A program made the position numbers and the translations under genes. Source: Lamellibrachia columna (Eukaryota > Annelida > Polychaeta > Sabellida > Siboglinidae). Taken from it: a stretch of DNA of 64,000 nt. The notes under the pieces are model-generated. The model worked only from the letters and a program-made list of their open reading frames with translations. It was not told the origin of the DNA and did not search any database. The stretch covers positions 49,184,664 to 49,248,663 of the forward strand of contig OY759270.1 in NCBI GenBank assembly GCA_963662155.1, written 5' to 3'. Shown piece by piece: positions 58,830-64,000 of this stretch (positions within the stretch are counted from its first letter, which is position 1; each line of letters begins with the position of its first letter).

Positions 58830-59280
58830 ATAGTCAGTTTAAAGCCAGCCATACACATACCGCCTTTTAGTCGCCAACAGTTTGTTTGCCGACAAATAGT
58901 TGGCAACTACTCATCGGCCGACCGTTGGTCGACCGATTGTTTAGATGCCAGATGTCCACAAAAAGTGTTGCCAACTGTTGGTGGAGATCATACGTGTAAA
59001 AACAACATTTACGTCAACTGAAAAAGTAGCAAATCGCCAACATGTGGTCATTGTGCTATTTTTTGCGTTACCTTATCAATTTGCACTACACTCAGACGAC
59101 CCACTGGTGTACCAGTATATGACAGAACGGTAACCGAGCCTACTTATCGGTAAATCGGTGAGTTTTCGCTCCGATATTGGCTACAACGATGGCATCACGG
59201 AGGTATTCAGTCGTCTCTCAAAGAGCGTCTTAACAACAATGGCGCCAAACAGACGGGGCTGATCCAGGTCAAACATTCTT
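58830..59280. other. no gene assigned; weak transposon-like palindromes
   Basis: Short inverted words (GGCCGACCGTTGGTCGACC at 58916-58934, AGTTGGCAACT at 58898) occur. No protein was recognised. Confidence 0.35.
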
Positions 59281-59369
59281 TTCCTGGCCATGTTAACTCT
59301 CCTGTTGAGTGGGGATATCGAGCTCTTCCATGGCCCTGCCATGGATTGTGGTAGTAACACAAGTTTTAG

Positions 59370-60255
59370 CCACAAAATGTTTTACCAGAATGCAACCAGC
59401 ATGGTTGCCAAATTACAAGATTATAACGTTTACTTCAGTGATCATGCCTACGGTTTTATTACTATCACTGAGACATGGCTGCGGGAGGACATTTTCGACA
59501 ACGAGGTATTGTCATATTCATACAACATCTACAGAAGAGACAGGGACAGTACAGTTGTGGTAAAAAAACAAGAAATGTCACGGCGGTTGGATCTCGAAAC
59601 TGATTTGGAAATATTGTGGACTCATAACCTTTACTAGGGATTTGTTTACGTGCCGACCTGGTCAGACGTGAACACCTGTTCAGAGCTAGACAAATCACTA
59701 GAGCTAGTTTACAATGCTATGAACCCTGACTGCGACTGTGTTCTACTGTGTGGCGATTTCAATCGCCGATACATTGAATTGACACTGACAAACAATACAA
59801 TAGGCTTAATGATTTTGTTATGTTGCGCCTCTGAGCTCAGGTTCCTGAGGATACAGGCGCCATAGAAGTTAATTATTATTATTATTATTCGTAGACCAAT
59901 CCTCAATCCGAGCTGTGTGTGGTAATGTTGTGTGAATACAGTCTAGTTCAGTATAACGAAGACCCACGTGTTATGAGCACATACTGGACCTCGTCTGTGT
60001 GCATGGTGGCCAGTGAAACGTTCAGGAAACAGAGAAAGGGTGAAAATCCACCCATGACGCCCTGCACTGTGAACTATTGTGTGCCCGCCGACCAAAGCAG
60101 GAACATACGGAGCGTCTTGTGCACAATTATCGCAAAGCAGATTTTACACACCTAATAAATTTATTGCCTTGTAGCCCGTGTCGCTTCTGACTGACACTAC
60201 CGGCATTGACGAGGGTTTTGATTTATTTTATGACTTTGTGTATGCTGCTACAGGG
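59370..60255 (+). pseudogene. LINE apurinic-type endonuclease domain (5' part of ORF2)
   Basis: Frames read YFSDHAYGFITITETWLRED, then YNIYRRDRDSTVVVKKQ, then VPTWSDVNTCSELDKSLELV and CVLLCGDFNRRYI. After an inserted tail they continue with YSLVQYNEDPRV, LDLVCVHGG and NYCVPADQSRNI. ITETWL with its catalytic Glu, YRRDR, and GDFN with Asp and Asn are APE-type endonuclease motifs that nick target DNA for LINE insertion. The RT should follow but the homology ends at about 60255, where LxxDTTGIDEGFDLFYDFVY-like residues occur. Several stops. It is the only endonuclease region in the window. Confidence 0.72.
59808..59892 (+). mobile_element. L2-like 3' tail inserted in the endonuclease fragment
   Basis: TTATGTTGCGCCTCTGAGCTCAGG and TCCTGAGGATACAGGCGCCAT, followed by (ATT)n, match the 3' UTR at 27095-27180. 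It splits the endonuclease coding sequence, which resumes at about 59893, so this is a small nested retro-insertion. Confidence 0.65.
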
Positions 60256-61390
60256 TGAGATTTAGCGGTCGCCCGGTCGCCAATGGCGCCCAAAAATGGC
60301 TTCGGGCAACTTCAATTTTTGACTACAGTAGCCCGCATGGCGACTCGAAATATTTTCGGAGCTGCAATATTTTAGACCCAGCAAAAATAAACGGAATGTT
60401 AGTAAACATCTCAGAAGTGTTGTCTTGGCTATATATTAACCATAAATCGTGCGTTTGTGAAACGTTTGACATTGCAAGAAGTATTGTCAGACCGTAGCCG
60501 AAGCGATATAGCGATTAGCTGAATTTATTGTATTTTTAATCAACCACATCGACGTTAGTAGTATAGGGGTTTCTTTGAATGCTTAAATGGGGAGGGGGTT
60601 TCCACCCATCAGCGCCCCCTGGCGGCTTTCATACATTTGTGACGTCACACTGAAAAAAAAAATTGCATAAAAATGTGCATTAAAAAAATTGCATAAAAAA
60701 CAAAAACATTTGCATAAACATTTTCAAGGAAACCCCCTAAATATATTTCGCGGAAACCCCTTAAAATTATGGGAAACCCCCTAAAACAATTTCGGAGAAA
60801 GCATTGTAATTTAATTAAATATTTGTATCAGTAGTCTTATTTAGCAAGCGTTAAACAATGCATACAGTCGACGTACAGCTGACGTAAGCTATAAGCTTGC
60901 GAGAAACCCCGTTATGTACTGCAGGACTGAGGCGGTATAGGCAGTATATAGGTGTCGACATAAGACGACATACGACGAAAAGTTCTCGATATAATGTGAT
61001 GATGCGATATGTGTTGTATAGCCTACATGTATAAATACGTTTTGCATGAACATTCAACCGCTAGGTCACGATCTGTTAGCAGGGTGAAACGTGGTCGTGT
61101 TTCTTTTGTTAGCGTGGTTTGAAATCGATGCGACACCCTGCTATCGAATAAGAGTACGAGCAAATTGTATTAAATATTTTAGAATAATGACATAGGATAT
61201 CATAGTAAAGCATTGTAATATAATTAAATATGGGTACATTATTTTTAAATATTAACATATAACGAAAATATAAAATAGTAGAATAGGTCAAGGAACAAAA
61301 AAATGTCATTGTTCGTTCGACGGTAGCGTTGAAGTCCGGCAGCAGGCATCGCTTTAGACTCAGTGTGCAGCGCGCTTTCTTATCACGACC
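60256..61390. other. no gene assigned
   Basis: The plus frame 60255-60497 has no known motif. At 60728-60800 four imperfect copies of GGAAACCCC(C)TAAAA occur. The remainder is AT-rich. Confidence 0.45.
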
Positions 61391-61395
61391 GGTAG

Positions 61396-61622
61396 TTGGT
61401 ATTGTTCTGCGTGCGGCTTACGTCAGCTGCATGTCCTTATTTGGTATTGTTCTGTGTGCGGCTTATGTCAGCTGCGTGTGCATGTCCTGACACGTTTATA
61501 GCATTCGAACGAAGTCACGCACTTCCATATTTGGTATTGCGGACGGGAACGATAAGCCGCACACAGAACAATACCAAATAAGGACATGCAGCTGACGTAA
61601 GCCGCACACAGAACAATACCAA
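61396..61622. repeat. near-perfect foldback with 71-bp arms
   Basis: Arm 61396-61466 and arm 61552-61622 are reverse complements with one mismatch over 71 bp. Each arm is itself one and a half copies of a 45-bp unit beginning TTGGTATTGTTCTG. The 85-bp loop holds CGAAGTCACGCACTTCCAT, whose complement recurs just outside the right arm (61629-61650, with an 8-bp difference). The inverted structure is therefore larger and nested, about 61396-61655. Confidence 0.92.
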
Positions 61623-61707
61623 ATATGGTCATGGAAGCACGTGACTTCGTTAAAAAAAACACATCAAACCGGATCAAACCGGAAAAAGACAGAAAAAAAA
61701 AAAACAA

Positions 61708-61745
61708 CCAGACTCCCCGCGAAACGTGTCTAGACACGTCGCGGA
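61708..61745. repeat. palindrome upstream of the polymerase remnant
   Basis: ACGTGTCTAGACACGT is a perfect 16-bp palindrome, flanked by CGCGAA on the left and CGCGG on the right, which extends the stem imperfectly. It lies at the switch from AT-rich DNA to GC-richer Polinton DNA. Confidence 0.7.
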
Positions 61746-61886
61746 AAGTGCACCGTCAGCAGTAGCGACAGGGTATACAAACAGAGCCGCCACTTCAACT
61801 GCTATCACAACCGTTCTTCGATCTCTGCACATCAGTTTACTTTATCGTTGGTTCAGCACACCTATTCAGTCGCACTACCAGCAGCG

Positions 61887-63708
61887 ATGTCATCTAGCGA
61901 CCACGCCAAGAGCGCGAAACACGTGTGCGAAAAATGTGGCGCATCATTTGGAAGTAGGGACCATCTACTCCGTCATCTACTCCTCGCCGCCATCACCAAA
62001 GAGAGCAAAAAAGGAAGAAGACACAATACCCCGCCACCCACTTGTCGAAGATCCACCCGCTCGACTTCCCTTCGCCGGCACTCTGTCGACGGAACTGTTA
62101 GACGTCGTTCGTGTTAACTGGTCCGCTATAAGGACACGTGTAGCAAGAGATCCCCTCCAGTGTAGGTTCAATTACAGATTGACTACTCTAGACACGACCG
62201 TTCTAGAGGAACCTTTGGAGATCATGTTCCAAGAGCAGACCCATTCTTTCAAAATCAATCTCAGTTATGGGTTCATTCTGAGAAACAAGGATACAGGTCA
62301 ATACAGGTATTATCATTTCTCTTGTAACTGTTGCGGCCGGTATCTGGACGAGCCCAGGCTCGTTACCAACCATACCGATTTCGACGAGTTTCTCGAGCAC
62401 ATCCGAGAAACCGACGTTTTACAGTGGACCATCACTCAAAGACATGGGTATGCGAACTCTTGACCAATGTTGCCTTTTTCATTATTCACCCAATAGGATG
62501 TGTAATTGTGTCCCTCCCAATCTACGTCAAGAAAAACAAAGCCGTCATCAGCCTAGAAAGAGAACCCAACAATTGCAAGAGGTACAATGACAACCTGTGT
62601 CTCTTCCGGTGTCTGGCCCTGCACCGTGGAGGTGATCGCTTTGCAGTGAAGCACTGTACAAAGCATACAATCAAGACAATATACCCATAGAAGAATTTGC
62701 AGGGGTCACGTTGGATGACCTCTATGGCATAGAGAGCACATTCCAAACGAACGTGTGCGTGTACAAGAACGTCAACCTTCACGAGACACATTTTTCATTC
62801 ATACAGGATGTACGCATGTACTGTCACTCGTATTGAGTGACAGTCCTAAGCGCGGTGACTCGTTATAGAAAAACGCATATTGGCTGTGCAGACACGAGCG
62901 CACGTGCACGGGGGGTGTGCGTCGAGTCTGTTCTGGCGGCATGTACCATTCGATTCCGTCAGTGTTCGAACGTCTGGACGACGAGAACATTCGAGTGTCC
63001 GAATCGAGAGTCCGAACGTCCAGTGGGTGGCGCGTCACGTTCCACTGAGCGTCAGCGTGGCATCCAACGTGCCCGGAACGAACAAGCGAAATATCTCGTC
63101 ACGGATGAAGACACCAACAAGTTGGTGAGCGCCATGATGGATATCTTGCGATCGATGAGTGGCGCCGCCTAGGACAACATCAAAGAATCATACGAGGATG
63201 TGTTGCAACAATTAGTAGAAGCACAAACGGAGTGGAACGAACGGGAGCACGCTGCACGATCACCCGATGACGACGACGAGGAATCTCGACAACCGACCAA
63301 TCCGTACAAAATGCTGATGAGACAACTTTATGGATGGATCGCCCGTGAACCGGTGACGAGGCGTGCTGTAAGGCGCGCAAGGCGTACGACAAGAGGACAC
63401 CGGGTCTGTTCAAGGTCGAGTGGTCCGGTGACGGGTTCGTGGGGTTGTGCAGCACGATGTACTACTGTTTCGGAACCACCGACAAGTACAGCACCAAAGG
63501 ACTGGGCAAACGTCACAACGCCATCGACAAGGCCGCGTTCCTGGAGGTGCTCGCCAATCGTCGGAGCGGAAGTGGAAAGAACCGCGTGTTCCGTGTGCCT
63601 CACTCAACCGTGTTGACGTACATACAGGAACGAGCGGCCCTCACCTACTTCTACGCCAAACGCGTGGTGCACGAGGACGGACTGAACACGGGTCCTGTAG
63701 ACGTGTAA
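61887..63708 (+). pseudogene. Polinton family B DNA polymerase, core deleted
   Basis: ATG 61887 starts SSDHAKSAKHVCEKCGASFG, an N-terminal C2H2-like finger that Polinton polymerases carry. The frame shifts near 61985 into STELLDVVRVNWSAIRTRVA, LSYGFILRNKDTGQYRYYHF and CNCCGRYLDEP (to 62463). Later frames give DNLCLFRCLALHRG, VNLHETHFSFIQDVRMYCHS, FERLDDENIRVSES, KYLVTDEDTNKLVSAMMDIL and ESYEDVLQQLVEAQTEW. From 63330 the sequence jumps to KAYDKRTPGLFKVEWSGDGF and, intact to TAA 63708, YYCFGTTDKYSTKGLGKRHN, NRRSGSGKNRVFRV and AALTYFYAKRVVHEDGLNTG. In the family this is the protein-primed replicative polymerase. The exonuclease and palm motifs are gone, and about five frameshifts occur. Confidence 0.85.
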
Positions 63709-63742
63709 AAAAAGGCGATGCACGCTGATCTTACAGCCTGCC

Positions 63743-64000
63743 GTCACGACACGTTGCGTTTCGCACCTTCACGAACGAACATTGTTCCGAGTGGACTCAT
63801 AATATCAAGTGACTTCAGGGTCATCTGTCTAACGTTTGTGGACAATATTGTATAGCTTATGTATTGCTTCGTTGTAACGGCTTTCCGACGAAAACTTTTA
63901 TCAACCTATTCGGCACCTATTTAGTAGTTAACGATTGCCGCGTGTCACGACACGCTGCATTTCGCACCTTCACGAACGAACATTGTTCCGAGTGGACTCA
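63743..64000. repeat. start of a ~201-bp direct repeat, continuing past the window
   Basis: GTCACGACACG(T/C)TGC(G/A)TTTCGC and the following 38 bases (CACCTTCACGAACGAACATTG...) occur at 63743-63800 and again at 63944-64000, 201 bp apart, with two differences. The window ends inside the second copy, so the number of copies is unknown. The position after the polymerase stop suggests a Polinton non-coding end or a young satellite. Confidence 0.85.

Overview
This window is eukaryotic, almost certainly from an aquatic invertebrate animal. There are no bacterial operons or ribosome-binding sites. Long (CA)n and (TA)n microsatellites and GT-AG exon boundaries are present. The mobile elements are metazoan types: Polinton/Maverick, CR1-like and L2-like LINEs, Ty3/gypsy, pogo, hAT and FLYWCH-type DNA transposons. 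The few host-like exons (receptor tyrosine phosphatase, P2X7-type C-terminal domain, GT11 fucosyltransferase, THAP domain) are also animal families. I cannot name the phylum; cnidarian, lancelet, hemichordate or lophotrochozoan would all fit.

Layout. 0.9-2.9 kb: broken Polinton genes (packaging ATPase, small structural proteins, integrase, major capsid fragment). 3.2-5.9 kb: repeat block C, with an L2-like LINE end and an Ulp1-like protease fragment. 7.3 kb: a terminal exon of P2X7-C type. 8-8.9 kb: a minisatellite. 10.0-10.3 kb: compound CA/TA microsatellite. 10.5-14 kb: repeat block A, carrying a complete non-autonomous FLYWCH-type transposon. 14.3-16.3 kb: a nearly full-length but dead pogo transposase with one intron. 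16.9-19 kb: a large inverted repeat of hAT transposase pieces around a LINE fragment. 20-21.8 kb: block D, a second copy of C. 22.9-25 kb: an internally deleted gypsy element that ends in an inverted copy of its own gag. 25-27.6 kb: block B, a second copy of A. C, A, D and B share order and orientation, which suggests an old tandem duplication of about 15 kb.

29-31.6 kb: three LINE 3' fragments and a THAP-domain pseudogene. 32-33 kb: a GC-rich ORF with two His-x-His motifs and a G-rich 9-bp minisatellite. 34.9-35.8 kb: a frameshifted type II membrane GT11 fucosyltransferase. 36-37.7 kb: a CR1-like LINE. 38.9-46.8 kb (+): remains of a receptor protein tyrosine phosphatase locus. It has one clear catalytic P-loop exon and two short acidic C-terminal exon candidates. 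A hAT MITE and a whole gypsy element (40.3-44.6 kb) sit in its introns, and the gypsy 3' LTR abuts one exon candidate.

48.4-49.5 kb: a LINE reverse transcriptase fragment running into a 25-bp minisatellite. 49.9-53.1 kb: a decayed virus-like element with a protein-primed-type DNA polymerase C-terminus, a coiled-coil protein, a probable structural protein and a phage-tail-fibre-like repeat protein. This is the most unusual content of the window. 53.1-60.3 kb: more LINE fragments and long (AT)n tracts. 61.4-61.6 kb: a near-perfect foldback. 61.9-63.7 kb: a second Polinton remnant, a family B DNA polymerase without its catalytic core.

Almost every coding region is a relic. The only pieces that could belong to working host genes are the phosphatase exon at 38.9 kb, the exon at 7.3 kb and a possible signal-peptide exon at 55.35 kb.
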